The notes under the pieces: generated by a model
What the model was told of the DNA's origin: nothing
The model's database searches: none
What the model saw: the letters and a program-made list of their open reading frames with translations, nothing else
Origin: Gordonia neofelifaecis NRRL B-59395
Lineage (GTDB): Bacteria > Actinomycetota > Actinomycetes > Mycobacteriales > Mycobacteriaceae
Assembly (NCBI RefSeq): GCF_000192435.1
Contig: NZ_AEUD01000003.1
Span: forward strand, 186,001-250,000
Length of the DNA stretch: 64,000 nucleotides
Direction: 5' to 3'
In this document: in pieces, positions 29,305 to 38,565 of the stretch
Position numbering within the stretch: the stretch's first letter is position 1
Layout: each line of letters starts with the position of its first letter
Made by a program: the position numbers and the translations under genes

Positions 29305-32300
29305 GTGATCACCCTCTTCTCGACGTCCGACACCGACCTGCGGACCGCAGCCACCAGCGGCGGCGACTTCCGCGTCGCGAATCCGTCCCGCACTCTGATC
29401 GACGATCTGCCTGAACTCCTCGAGGGTGCCGACCTCGTCGTGGTCCGCCTGCTCGGCGGAAAGCAGGCGTGGGAGGACGGACTCGCAGCGGTGCTGGCCG
29501 GTCCGGCGCCGGCGGTGGTTCTCTCCGGTGAGCACAATCCCGATCCCGACCTGATGGCCCTGTCGACGGTGCCCGCGGGCGTCGCCGCACAGGCGCACGG
29601 CTACTTCGTGGCGGGAGGGCGCGAGAACCTGCTGGCGGTGCACAACTTCCTGTCGGACACGGTGCTGCTCACCGGCCTCGGTTTCGATGCGCCGGTCGAG
29701 ACTCCCGACTGGGGTCTGCTCGACCGGACCGCGGCGGTCGTACCCGCGGGAGCACCCTCCGTCGCCGTGCTGTATTACCGCGCGCAGCATCTGGCGGGCA
29801 ACACCGACTACGTCGCGGCGCTGTGCGACGCGATCGAGGCCGAGGGAGCCCGCGCCACCGGCGTCTTCTGCGCCTCGCTCCGCAGTGCGCCCGACGAGCT
29901 GATCGAGCATTTCGCCGAGTACGACGCCCTCGTGGTGACAGTCCTCGCCGCGGGCGGGTCCTTGCCGTCCCTGGCCTCGGCAGGCGGTGACGACGAGTCG
30001 TGGAACGTGGAGCGGCTCGCCGCCCTGGACATTCCGATCCTGCAGGGTCTGTGCTCCACCGGGTCACGGGAGGACTGGGCGGCCGGTGACGACGGCATGA
30101 CGCCGCTCGACGTCGCGAGCCAGGTCGCCGTGCCGGAGTTCGACGGGCGCATCATCACGGTGCCGTTCTCGTTCAAGGAGTTCGACGACAACGGTCTCCC
30201 GTTCTACGCGCCCGATGCCGAGCGCTGCTCCCGCGTCGCGGGGATCGCCGTCGCGCACGCCCGTCTCCGCCACATCGACCCGCCCGACAAGCGCGTCGCC
30301 CTGCTGCTGTCGGCCTATCCGACGAAGCACGCGCGCATCGGGAACGCGGTCGGGCTCGACACCCCGCGCACCCTGGTCCATCTGTTGCGCGCGCTGCGGA
30401 CCGCAGGCTATGACATCGGGCCGGTCACCGGCGACGACGCCGTGCCGGGTCTGGGCGCCACCGCCGACGCCGACGACCCCGACACGCTGATGCACGCGTT
30501 GATCGACGCGGGCGGCCAGGACGCCGACTGGCTCACCGAGGAGTCGCTCGCCGCCAATCCGATCCGGGTCTCCGCCGCCGAGTACACCGCGTGGTTCGAG
30601 ACCCTGCCGCAGCAGCTCCGGGCCGACGTCGTCGAGCACTGGGGTCCGCCGCCGGGGGAGCTCTTCGTCGATCGGACCCACAACCCCGACGGCGATCTGG
30701 TGATCGCCGCGATGACCTTCGGCAACGTCGTGCTTCTGGTGCAGCCGCCCCGCGGCTTCGGCGAGAATCCCGTCGCGATCTACCACGACCCCGACCTGCC
30801 GCCGACGCATCACTACCTCGCCAGCTACCGCTGGCTGGCCTCGCGCGCCGACCGCGACGGCTGGGGATTCGGCGCCGACGCCGTGGTCCACATCGGCAAG
30901 CACGGCAACCTGGAGTGGCTGCCGGGCAAGATGGTCGCGATGTCGGCCGACTGCGGGACCGACGCGGCCCTGGGCAATCTGCCGCTGATCTATCCGTTCC
31001 TGGTCAACGATCCCGGCGAGGGCACGCAGGCCAAGCGACGTGCGCACGCGGTCCTCGTCGACCATCTGATCCCGCCGATGGCGCGGGCGGAGTCGTACGG
31101 CGACATCAACCGGCTCGAGCAGCTGCTCGACGAGCACGCGAACATCTCGGCGCTCGACCCGGCGAAGCTGCCCGCGATCCGGCAGCAGATCTGGACCCTG
31201 CTGACCGCGGCCAAGATGGACCAGGACCTGGGCCTCGCCGAGCGTCCGGAGGAGGATGTCTTCGACGACATGCTGCTGCACGTGGACGGCTGGCTGTGCG
31301 AGATCAAGGACGCCGCCATCCGCGACGGGCTGCACGTCCTGGGACAGGCCCCGGACGGCGAGATGGAGATCGACCTGGTCCTCGCGATGCTCCGGGCACG
31401 CCAACTCTGGGGCGGCTCGCAGACGCTGCCCGGCCTGCGCGAAGCGCTGGGCCTGACGGAGAACGAGTCCGCGCGCGGCGAGGTCGATCGGGTCGAAGCG
31501 GTCGCGCGCGGCCTGGTCAGCGACTGCGCGGCGGGCGACTGGAGTGCCGACGCCGTCGCCCGCGCCGCGGACGGACACCCGCCCGCGGTGGGCGAGATCC
31601 TCGCATTCGCGGGCACCGAGGTGATCCCGCGCCTCCGGGCGACCAGCTGCGAGATCGACCGCGTGCTGCATGCGCTGAACGGCGGGTTCATCCCGGCCGG
31701 CCCGAGCGGCTCACCGCTGCGCGGCCTGATCAACGTCCTCCCGACCGGCCGCAACTTCTACTCGGTCGATCCGAAAGCCGTCCCCTCACAGCTCGCCGCG
31801 GAGACCGGGCGGGCGATGGCGGACTCGCTGATCGAGCGGTATCTCGCCGATCACGGCGAGTACCCGACCTCGGTCGGCCTGTCGGTCTGGGGCACCAGCG
31901 CCATGCGCACGTCGGGCGACGACGTCGGCGAGGTCCTCGCACTGCTCGGCGTCACCCCGGTGTGGGACGAGGCCTCGCGGCGCGTCGTCGATCTCGAACT
32001 CGTACCGCTCGCCGAGCTCGGGAGGCCGCGCATCGATGTGACGGTTCGGATCTCCGGATTCTTCCGCGACGCGTTCTCGCACGTCGTCGCCATGATGGAC
32101 GACGCCGTGCAACTGGCGGCCGCGGCCGACGAACCCGACGAGCAGAACTTCGTCGCCGCGCATGCCCGCGCGGCGATCGCCGAGCACGGTGACGCCCGGC
32201 GCGCGACCACTCGCGTATTCGGTTCCCGGCCCGGCACGTACGGCGCCGGCCTGCTGCAGTTGATCGACTCGAAGCAGTGGCGCACCGATGAGGACCTGGC

Positions 32301-32940
32301 CGCGGTGTACACCGAGTGGGGCGGCTACGCGTACGGCCGGGGGCTCGACGGTGTCGCCGCCGTCGACGACATGCGAGCGGCGTACCGGCGGATCGCGGTC
32401 GCGGCGAAGAACACCGACACCCGCGAGCACGACATCGCCGACTCCGACGACTACTTCCAGTACCACGGGGGCATGGTCGCCACCGTCCGGGCGCTCACCG
32501 GCAGCTCGCCCGAGGCGTACATCGGCGACTCGACTCGCCCGGACTCGGTCAAGACCCGCACGCTCCACGAGGAGACCTCGCGCGTCTTCCGGGCGCGCGT
32601 GGTCAACCCGCGCTGGCTGGCGGCGATGCGGAGGCACGGCTACAAGGGTGCGTTCGAGATGGCCGCCACCGTCGACTATCTCTTCGGATACGACGCGACC
32701 ACCGACGTCGTCGCGGACTGGATGTATGAACAGCTCACCGAGCAGTACGTGCTCGACGAGACCAACCGCGAGTTCCTCGACGCGGCGAACCCGTGGGCGC
32801 TGCACGGCATCACCGAACGGCTCCTCGAAGCCGTCGAACGGAAGATGTGGCACGACCCGCCGGCGGATCTGCTGCAGGAGCTCCGCCGTGTCTATCTGGA
32901 GGCCGAGGGCGACATCGAGTCGCGGTCCGAGAACGACTGA
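29305..32940 (+). CDS. cobN: Aerobic cobaltochelatase subunit CobN
   Basis: 1211 residues. Large ATP-dependent cobaltochelatase subunit (class I chelatase, BchH/ChlH-like) that inserts cobalt into hydrogenobyrinate a,c-diamide with two AAA+ partners not seen here. Motifs: CSTGSREDWAAGDDGMTPLD, YPTKHARIGNAVGLD, VHIGKHGNLEWLPGK with the probable active-site His, NVLPTGRNFYSVDP, SVWGTSAMRTSGDD and FRDAFSHVV. GTG 29305 with GAGGAG 8-13 nt upstream was chosen; the 777-nt longer frame runs through the riboswitch and over cobG. Regulated by the B12 leader. Confidence 0.95.
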   Translation: MITLFSTSDTDLRTAATSGGDFRVANPSRTLIDDLPELLEGADLVVVRLLGGKQAWEDGLAAVLAGPAPAVVLSGEHNPDPDLMALSTVPAGVAAQAHGYFVAGGRENLLAVHNFLSDTVLLTGLGFDAPVETPDWGLLDRTAAVVPAGAPSVAVLYYRAQHLAGNTDYVAALCDAIEAEGARATGVFCASLRSAPDELIEHFAEYDALVVTVLAAGGSLPSLASAGGDDESWNVERLAALDIPILQGLCSTGSREDWAAGDDGMTPLDVASQVAVPEFDGRIITVPFSFKEFDDNGLPFYAPDAERCSRVAGIAVAHARLRHIDPPDKRVALLLSAYPTKHARIGNAVGLDTPRTLVHLLRALRTAGYDIGPVTGDDAVPGLGATADADDPDTLMHALIDAGGQDADWLTEESLAANPIRVSAAEYTAWFETLPQQLRADVVEHWGPPPGELFVDRTHNPDGDLVIAAMTFGNVVLLVQPPRGFGENPVAIYHDPDLPPTHHYLASYRWLASRADRDGWGFGADAVVHIGKHGNLEWLPGKMVAMSADCGTDAALGNLPLIYPFLVNDPGEGTQAKRRAHAVLVDHLIPPMARAESYGDINRLEQLLDEHANISALDPAKLPAIRQQIWTLLTAAKMDQDLGLAERPEEDVFDDMLLHVDGWLCEIKDAAIRDGLHVLGQAPDGEMEIDLVLAMLRARQLWGGSQTLPGLREALGLTENESARGEVDRVEAVARGLVSDCAAGDWSADAVARAADGHPPAVGEILAFAGTEVIPRLRATSCEIDRVLHALNGGFIPAGPSGSPLRGLINVLPTGRNFYSVDPKAVPSQLAAETGRAMADSLIERYLADHGEYPTSVGLSVWGTSAMRTSGDDVGEVLALLGVTPVWDEASRRVVDLELVPLAELGRPRIDVTVRISGFFRDAFSHVVAMMDDAVQLAAAADEPDEQNFVAAHARAAIAEHGDARRATTRVFGSRPGTYGAGLLQLIDSKQWRTDEDLAAVYTEWGGYAYGRGLDGVAAVDDMRAAYRRIAVAAKNTDTREHDIADSDDYFQYHGGMVATVRALTGSSPEAYIGDSTRPDSVKTRTLHEETSRVFRARVVNPRWLAAMRRHGYKGAFEMAATVDYLFGYDATTDVVADWMYEQLTEQYVLDETNREFLDAANPWALHGITERLLEAVERKMWHDPPADLLQELRRVYLEAEGDIESRSEND

Positions 32941-33038
32941 CGGGAACGGTCCAGTCGGCTCGGGAGCAAAATCGGCTCCTGGGTCGTTGTCCTCTAGAAC
33001 GCACCCGGCTCCGTCCGGCTGCAAGAGAGGATTGAGAC

Positions 33039-33578
33039 ATGCGATACGTCTTCGTCGGTTACCTGGTGGCTGAGATCGCGGCATTCTGGGCGATGGTCCA
33101 CTTCCTCGGTTTCGCGTGGGCCTTCCTGATCACCGTCCTCGCGGCGGGCGTCGGCTACATCGTGCTCGCGCGCCGGGCCCGCGACCTCGGTACAGACATG
33201 CGCAAGGCGATGCGGAACGAGATCGCGCCGGGGGAGCCGCTCACCGATTCCGCGCTGTTCGGCGTCGCCGCCACCCTGACGATCGTGCCGGGCATCGTCT
33301 CGACGCTCGTCGGACTGCTGATGCTGACCCGCCCGGCCCGGAAGCTGCTGCGCCCGGTGGTCACGGCGCTCGCGGCGCGCCGCGCGACCCTGATGGCGGA
33401 CCGGATGACCGTGATCGACTTCGGCGGCCGCCCGGCCGGCGGGCGCGGATTCGGCTTCGGCACGCACGACTACGTCGATGGCACGGTCGAGGGCGTCGTC
33501 GTGGACACGACGGTCCGCAATCCCGACGGCACGGTGCACGTCGACGTCCCGGCACTGCCGCGTCCCCACGAAGCGTGA
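33039..33578 (+). CDS. fxsA: FxsA family membrane protein
   Basis: 179 residues. Two N-terminal membrane helices (about 4-22 and 25-44: YVFVGYLVAEIAAFWAMVHF, WAFLITVLAAGVGYIVL) and another pair around 70-95 (LFGVAATLTIVPGIVSTLVG), then RPARKLLRP and a polar tail. FxsA proteins are inner-membrane; in E. coli FxsA relieves phage-T7 exclusion by F plasmid, but its normal role is unknown. GAGAGGA precedes the ATG. Position matches Rv2053c. Confidence 0.88.
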   Translation: MRYVFVGYLVAEIAAFWAMVHFLGFAWAFLITVLAAGVGYIVLARRARDLGTDMRKAMRNEIAPGEPLTDSALFGVAATLTIVPGIVSTLVGLLMLTRPARKLLRPVVTALAARRATLMADRMTVIDFGGRPAGGRGFGFGTHDYVDGTVEGVVVDTTVRNPDGTVHVDVPALPRPHEA

Positions 33579-33620
33579 CCTGCGCCCTCCCGATGGGACT
33601 CCGGGCGGGCGTCTGGGAGA

Positions 33621-35246
33621 ATGGCTGACGTGACGACGCAGTTGCTCCTCGGAGGCATGGTCTATTCTTCTCCCGCAGTCCCGGACGCCACCGCGATGGC
33701 GGTGACCGACGGCATGATCGTGTGGGTCGGCACCGACGACGTCGGGCGCGCCCTCCACCCCGACGCCGAAGTGGTGGACCTGCAGGGCCGGTTCGTCAGC
33801 CCGGCCTTCGTCGACGCGCACGTTCACCTCACCGACACCGGTCTCGCGCTCGGCGGGCTGAACCTGTCCGCCGCGAGCGGTCGCTCCGACTGTCTCCGGC
33901 GGCTCGCCGCCTATCTCGCGGCCCACGACGACGACATCGTCTGGGGATTCGGCTGGGACGCGTCGGCGTGGCCCGCCGACTCCGGCGGGCAGGACCTGCC
34001 GCCGACCACCGCCGACATCGACGCGGTCGCGGGCGGGCGCCCGGTGTACCTCGCCCGGATCGACGAGCACTCCGCGGCCGCGTCGACGGGCCTGCGGCGG
34101 CTGGTTCCGGGCCTCGACGCCGATCACGGGTACTCACCGGAGCAGCCGCTGGTCGCCGACGCACATCATCGGGTCAGGGCGGCGGCGCGCAGCCTCATCA
34201 GCCCGACCGCCCGACGCAAGGCGCAGATCCGCGCCCTCGATCGCGCGGCGTCGCGCGGCGTCGTGTCGGTTCATGAGAACGGCGGCCCCGACATCAGCGG
34301 CATCGACGACTTCCGGTCGATCGCCGATCTCGACCACGGCGTCGCGGTGCGCCGCTACTGGGGCGAGGCCGTCACGGCCGCCGACGACGTGCACGCGATG
34401 CTCGAACGGACTGGTGCCGACGCGATCGGCGGCGACCTCTTCGTCGACGGGGCCCTGGGATCGCACACCGCCTGGCTCACCGAGCCCTACTCCGACTGGA
34501 CCAGCACGAGCGGCGTCAGCTACCTGTCGGAGCAGGCGGTACTCGACCACCTGCGCGCGACCACCGAGGCGCGCGTCCAGGCCGGTTTCCACATGATCGG
34601 CGACGGCGCCGCAGCCACGGTCGCGAATGCCATGGAATTGCTCGCGGACGAACTCGGAACCCCGGCCCTGGCGCGGTGCGTGCACCGTCTCGAGCACGCC
34701 GAGATGGTCACACCCGAGCAGGCGGAGATCTTCGCACGGTGCGGTGTCGTCGCCAGCATGCAGCCGCTGTTCGACGCCGCCTGGGGCGGACCGGACGACC
34801 TCTACGCGACCCGTCTCGGCGAGCGCGGCCGGCGACTCAACGATTTCGCGATGCTCGCGCGGGCGGGTGTGTCCCTGACGTTCTCCAGCGACTCCCCGGT
34901 GTGCGACATCGATCCGTGGGCGACGGTGCGAGCCGCCGCCCACCACCGCACCGCGTCCAGTTCGATCTCACCGCGTGCCGCATTCGCGGCGACGACCCGC
35001 GGCGGCTGGCGGGCCGCGGGCCTCAACGACGGACTCACCGGCACGCTGGTCCCCGGTGCGCCCGCTCACTATGCGGTGTGGGATGTCGACGAGTTGGTCG
35101 TCGCGGCCGCGACTGAGAACGTCCAGCGCTGGTCCACCGATCCTCGGTCCCGCGTCCCGGCGCTGCCGGACGTCGCTCCGGGCGCTCGTCTGCCCGAGTG
35201 CGTCGAGACCGTGGCCGGTGGCCGGACCATCTTCCGGCGCGCGTGA
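33621..35246 (+). CDS. Amidohydrolase family protein (YtcJ-like)
   Basis: 541 residues. Metal-dependent amidohydrolase: VVDLQGRFVSPAFVDAHVHLTDTG (about 50-73, the HxH metal motif), FVDGALGSHTAWL, GFHMIGDGAAA with a metal His, CVHRLEHAEM and TFSSDSPVCDIDPW with the catalytic Asp. The closest type is YtcJ / N-substituted formamide deformylase-like; substrate unknown. ATG 33621 is used, but GTG 33630 (7 nt after GAGAAT) is a possible leaderless start. It overlaps lnt by 4 bp. Confidence 0.88.
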   Translation: MADVTTQLLLGGMVYSSPAVPDATAMAVTDGMIVWVGTDDVGRALHPDAEVVDLQGRFVSPAFVDAHVHLTDTGLALGGLNLSAASGRSDCLRRLAAYLAAHDDDIVWGFGWDASAWPADSGGQDLPPTTADIDAVAGGRPVYLARIDEHSAAASTGLRRLVPGLDADHGYSPEQPLVADAHHRVRAAARSLISPTARRKAQIRALDRAASRGVVSVHENGGPDISGIDDFRSIADLDHGVAVRRYWGEAVTAADDVHAMLERTGADAIGGDLFVDGALGSHTAWLTEPYSDWTSTSGVSYLSEQAVLDHLRATTEARVQAGFHMIGDGAAATVANAMELLADELGTPALARCVHRLEHAEMVTPEQAEIFARCGVVASMQPLFDAAWGGPDDLYATRLGERGRRLNDFAMLARAGVSLTFSSDSPVCDIDPWATVRAAAHHRTASSSISPRAAFAATTRGGWRAAGLNDGLTGTLVPGAPAHYAVWDVDELVVAAATENVQRWSTDPRSRVPALPDVAPGARLPECVETVAGGRTIFRRA

Positions 35247-36862
35247 TCGAGGTCCGCTGGTGGCATCGCGTCATCGCCGCCGCGGCGGCCGGTGGCCTGA
35301 TGTACGCCTCGTTCCCGCCGCTGAACCTCTTCTGGTGGCTGGCCCCGATCTCGCTCGGACTGCTGTACGCGGTGCTGACCGTCGGGCGCCCGTCGGTCAA
35401 GAGCTGCGCCGGCTCCGGCTTCGTCTTCGGGATGGCGTTCTTCGTGCCGCTGCTGCCGTGGATCGGGGAGTACGTCGGGCCGTTGCCGTGGATCGCCCTC
35501 GCCACCGTCATGGCCGGCTACCTGGCGCTGTTCGGGACACTCGCCGCCGTCACCATGCGACTGCCCGCGCGGCCGCTGTGGTTCGCGTTGAGCTGGGTCA
35601 CCGTCGAAGCGATTCGATCGGCCTTCCCATTCGGCGGATTCCCGTGGGGTAGAACCGCGTTCAGCCAGGTAGAGGGCTGGTACCTGCCACTCGCCGCGGT
35701 CGTTGGCGTGCCTGGTGTCTCCTTCGTGGTCGCACTCAGCGGCGCCGCGGCCGCCGCGGTCGTCATGCACGCGGCGAGCCGGCGACGTCGGATGCTCCGG
35801 TCCGCGGGAGCGGGCCTGGCGATCGCCGCCGTCGTCGTGCCGCTGGCCGCGGGCGCGGTCCTGTCCGCGACCGGGAGTCCGTTCACCTCGCAGACCGGTG
35901 AGAGCGACATCGCGGCGATCCAGGGCAATGTGCCGCGGCTCGGACTCGACTTCGACACCCAGCGGCGGGCGGTCCTCGACAATCACGTGCGTGAGACGCT
36001 GCGCTTGGCTCAGGACGTCGACGACGGGAAGCGGACCAAGCCGGACCTGGTGCTGTGGCCGGAGAACGCGGCGGACGCACCGCCGACGGTCTACGCGGAC
36101 TCGGCCGCGAGCATCCGTGCCGCGGTGACCGCAGTCGGCGCCCCGGTCGCCTTCGGCACCTGGATCCCGCTCGACGACGGGGGCACCGCCAACACGGTGC
36201 TGCTCTGGGGAGAACGCGACGGATTCGCCGACGAAGCGCCGTCGGGGCGCTACGACAAGCACATCGTGCAACCGTTCGGCGAATACCTGCCCTGGCGGAG
36301 CTTCTTCCGGCTCTTCTCCTCGTACGCCGACCGAGCCGGCGACTTCCAGCCCGGCACCGGGCCGGCGATCCTCACCGCACACACCCGTGACGGCGACGTG
36401 GTGATGGGTGTGGCGACCTGCTGGGAAGTCGCGTTCGACCGCGCACCGCAGCAGTCGATTCGCGAGGGCGCCCAGTTCCTGTTCGTGCCGACCAACAACG
36501 CCACCTTCGGCAAGACCGACATGACGTACCAGCAACTGGCGATGTCGCAGGTCCGCGCCGTCGAGACCGGCCGGAGCGTGGTGGTCGCGGCCACCAGCGG
36601 CGTCAGCGCGCTCATCGCGCCCGACGGCTCGCTGATGGACGAGAGCGAGATCTTCACCCCGGACATCCTGCAGGCGAAGATGCCGATGCGGACCGGCGAG
36701 ACGCTCGCTGTCCGATTCGGTCCGTGGCCGCAGCGGCTCGCGGTACTCGCCACGCTGGCCGCATTTTTGTACGCGCTGCGCGGACGCATTAGCCTCGATG
36801 TGTTCGCCGGTCGGAGGGGACCGGCCACGGAGAAGGAGCACGATGGCCAGCAGGCAACCTGA
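35243..36862 (+). CDS. lnt: Apolipoprotein N-acyltransferase
   Basis: 539 residues. About seven membrane helices in the first 190 residues, then a nitrilase-like periplasmic domain with the Glu-Lys-Cys triad: Glu in [10 protein letters not shown], Lys in [16 protein letters not shown] and Cys in [13 protein letters not shown]. It adds the third acyl chain to lipoproteins. In M. tuberculosis Lnt and Ppm1 form one polypeptide (Rv2051c); here they are separate and overlap by 20 bp. GTG 35243 overlaps the amidohydrolase stop. Confidence 0.93.
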   Translation: MIEVRWWHRVIAAAAAGGLMYASFPPLNLFWWLAPISLGLLYAVLTVGRPSVKSCAGSGFVFGMAFFVPLLPWIGEYVGPLPWIALATVMAGYLALFGTLAAVTMRLPARPLWFALSWVTVEAIRSAFPFGGFPWGRTAFSQVEGWYLPLAAVVGVPGVSFVVALSGAAAAAVVMHAASRRRRMLRSAGAGLAIAAVVVPLAAGAVLSATGSPFTSQTGESDIAAIQGNVPRLGLDFDTQRRAVLDNHVRETLRLAQDVDDGKRTKPDLVLWPENAADAPPTVYADSAASIRAAVTAVGAPVAFGTWIPLDDGGTANTVLLWGERDGFADEAPSGRYDKHIVQPFGEYLPWRSFFRLFSSYADRAGDFQPGTGPAILTAHTRDGDVVMGVATCWEVAFDRAPQQSIREGAQFLFVPTNNATFGKTDMTYQQLAMSQVRAVETGRSVVVAATSGVSALIAPDGSLMDESEIFTPDILQAKMPMRTGETLAVRFGPWPQRLAVLATLAAFLYALRGRISLDVFAGRRGPATEKEHDGQQAT

Positions 36863-37619
36863 ATCGCGCATCGTCGGGGAGGGCGGCGAGAGCGCTCTCG
36901 TCGTGATTCCGACATTCAACGAGCGTGAGAACCTGCCCATCATCGTCGGGCGACTGCTCGCCGCACAGCCCGGCATCCATGTTCTGGTGGTCGACGACTC
37001 CAGTCCCGACGGCACCGGCGACGTCGCCGAGCAGTTGGCGTCCGACGACGCCGCCGGCCGCATCCATGTGATGCACCGGACCGTGAAGGACGGTCTGGGG
37101 AAGGCCTACCTGGCGGGCTTCGCGTGGGGCCTGGATCGCGACTACGCCGTCATCGTCGAGATGGATGCCGACGGCAGTCACGCTCCCGAACAGCTCCACC
37201 GTCTGCTGCGGGGAGTCAACGACGGCGCCGACCTGGTGATCGGATCCCGCTACGTTCCGGGCGGCGAACTCGTGAACTGGCCCAAGCGACGCGAGTTCCT
37301 GTCGAAGGGCGCGAACACCTATGCGCGCCTGGCGCTCGGCGCCAAGATCAAGGACATCACCGCGGGCTACCGCGCGTTCCGCCGCGAGGTGCTGGAGAAG
37401 ATCGGCCTCGACCAGGTGGAATCGGCGGGCTACTGCTTCCAGATCGACCTGGCATGGCGGTCGCTGCAGAACGGCTTCACCATCCGGGAGGTGCCGATCA
37501 CATTCACCGAACGCGAGATCGGCGAGTCGAAGATGGACGGCGGTGTGATCGCCGAATCGTTCCTGAGCGTCGCACGCTGGGGACTGAAGGGCCGGCTGGA
37601 CCGCATTCGCGGCGCTTAG
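36843..37619 (+). CDS. ppm1: Polyprenol monophosphomannose synthase
   Basis: 258 residues, GT2 family. Transfers mannose from GDP-mannose to polyprenyl phosphate, feeding lipoarabinomannan and protein mannosylation. Motifs: [41 protein letters not shown] (DxD), [24 protein letters not shown] and [10 protein letters not shown]. No membrane helices, so it is probably held at the membrane through Lnt, as the fused mycobacterial form suggests. ATG 36843 with GGAGAAGGAG upstream lies inside the end of lnt. Confidence 0.94.
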   Translation: MASRQPESRIVGEGGESALVVIPTFNERENLPIIVGRLLAAQPGIHVLVVDDSSPDGTGDVAEQLASDDAAGRIHVMHRTVKDGLGKAYLAGFAWGLDRDYAVIVEMDADGSHAPEQLHRLLRGVNDGADLVIGSRYVPGGELVNWPKRREFLSKGANTYARLALGAKIKDITAGYRAFRREVLEKIGLDQVESAGYCFQIDLAWRSLQNGFTIREVPITFTEREIGESKMDGGVIAESFLSVARWGLKGRLDRIRGA

Positions 37620-37640
37620 GTCGAACGAGCCGTCGAGAAA

Positions 37641-37680
37641 GCGATCAGCCCCGGGAGATTGTTCTCCCGGGGCTGATCGC
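37641..37680. terminator. Bidirectional terminator between ppm1 and rbpA
   Basis: Perfect 17-bp stem (37641-37657 with 37664-37680) and an ATTGTT loop, followed by TTCTTG on the plus strand and by TTTCTCG on the minus strand. It sits between the convergent ends of ppm1 and rbpA. Confidence 0.85.
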
Positions 37681-37692
37681 TTCTTGCGTCTG

Positions 37693-38037
37693 TCAGGCGG
37701 TGCCGCCGCGACGACGCTGCTTGAGCAGGTCCAGACGCTCGGCCAGCAGTACCTCCAGCTCCTCCTCGGAACGACGCTCGAGCAGCATGTCCCAGTGAGT
37801 GCGCGGCGGCTTGCCCTTCTTCTCCTCCGGCACGCCGCCTTCGAGGAGCTTGCCCTCCATGCCGTTCTTGCACGGCCAGGTCGCGGGGATCTCGGCTTCG
37901 TCAGCGAACGGGATGTCGAAGATCTCACCGTTGTCGGTGCGGTACTGGACGAGCCGTCGCGGCGCGAGATCGTGGTCCCGGTCCGTTTCGTAGCTCACCG
38001 CTCCGAGTCGGCTACCACGCAGGACTCGATCAGCCAT
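37693..38037 (-). CDS. rbpA: RNA polymerase-binding protein RbpA
   Basis: 114 residues. Actinobacterial RNA-polymerase partner that stabilises sigma-A holoenzyme and open complexes. MADRVLRGSRLGAVSYETDR at the start, core RNAP-binding domain (VQYRTDNGEIFDIPFADEAEIP, WPCKNG), basic linker and C-terminal sigma-interaction helices (THWDMLLERRSEEELEVLL). I chose ATG 38037 with GAGGAAG upstream; the longer frame is not RbpA-like. A TAGAAT -10 is at 38075-38080. Confidence 0.95.
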   Translation of the reverse strand: MADRVLRGSRLGAVSYETDRDHDLAPRRLVQYRTDNGEIFDIPFADEAEIPATWPCKNGMEGKLLEGGVPEEKKGKPPRTHWDMLLERRSEEELEVLLAERLDLLKQRRRGGTA

Positions 38038-38074
38038 TGAAGTCTTCCTCTCAAACGGTCGGGTGACGGCTACC

Positions 38075-38099
38075 ATTCTACGCGGTCCACGCCGTGGAC
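38075..38099 (-). promoter_or_regulatory. rbpA promoter -10 and upstream palindrome
   Basis: On the minus strand TAGAAT (38075-38080) is a good -10. The palindrome GTCCACGCCGTGGAC (38085-38099) lies in the -10/-35 spacer, between the divergent rbpA and zinc-ribbon genes, and could be an operator for either. Confidence 0.4.
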
Positions 38100-38111
38100 G
38101 ACGTTCCACGG

Positions 38112-38123
38112 TACCGTCGTGGT
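38112..38123 (+). promoter_or_regulatory. -10 element TACCGT, leaderless start of the zinc-ribbon gene
   Basis: TACCGT (38112-38117), part of the palindrome ACGGTACCGT (38108-38117), lies 6 nt before GTG 38124. The same arrangement is found before the acyltransferase gene at 60.47 kb. Confidence 0.45.
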
Positions 38124-38489
38124 GTGCCCGAATCTCCGTCCATCGAGCCTGGTGCCGCAGCACCGTCGCGACGACGCCCGTATGCGTGCGCGTGGTGCGG
38201 AAGGCAGATGGTGGATTCGGAGCGGGGCCGTAGGCGCAAGTACTGCAAGCGGTCCTGCCGACAGCGGGCCTACGAACAGAGAACGCTGGTCGAGGGCACA
38301 TCTATTCCCGAGGACGCGATCATTCTCAGTCCCACGGAGGCCGCCGACCTCGGCGACCGGATGTTCGCGCTGCGTTGCGCCGCCGAGGATCTGACGACGG
38401 CGTTGGGGGAGAAGGCCGATCGGTCGACGATCACCGATCTCGCCGCCGAGGTGCTCCGCCTGGCCCATGAGGCCGAGCGATTGCGCTGA
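38124..38489 (+). CDS. Small zinc-ribbon protein of unknown function
   Basis: 121 residues. After a Pro/Ala/Ser-rich N-terminus comes a zinc-binding module CAWCGRQM...RRKYCKRSCRQRAYEQR (about 28-60; Cys-x2-Cys and Cys-x3-Cys), a form seen in many short actinobacterial proteins that probably bind nucleic acid. The rest is an acidic helical region (TPTEAADLGDRMFALRCAAEDL and on), possibly a coiled coil. GTG 38124 is preceded by a -10 element at leaderless distance. It is divergent from rbpA, as in mycobacteria. Function unknown. Confidence 0.8.
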   Translation: MPESPSIEPGAAAPSRRRPYACAWCGRQMVDSERGRRRKYCKRSCRQRAYEQRTLVEGTSIPEDAIILSPTEAADLGDRMFALRCAAEDLTTALGEKADRSTITDLAAEVLRLAHEAERLR

Positions 38490-38552
38490 CGCGCGCGGAG
38501 GTCGAGAGCGATGTCACCGATCGGGTGGACCCGCGGTGTCGGCGGACGTCAT

Positions 38553-38565
38553 TATGATCATCATC
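38553..38565 (+). promoter_or_regulatory. -10 element TATGAT, leaderless start of the adenylate cyclase gene
   Basis: TATGAT (38553-38558), one of the closest matches to the -10 consensus in the window, is 7 nt before GTG 38566. It makes the in-frame ATG 38554 and GTG 38536 unlikely starts. Confidence 0.5.
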
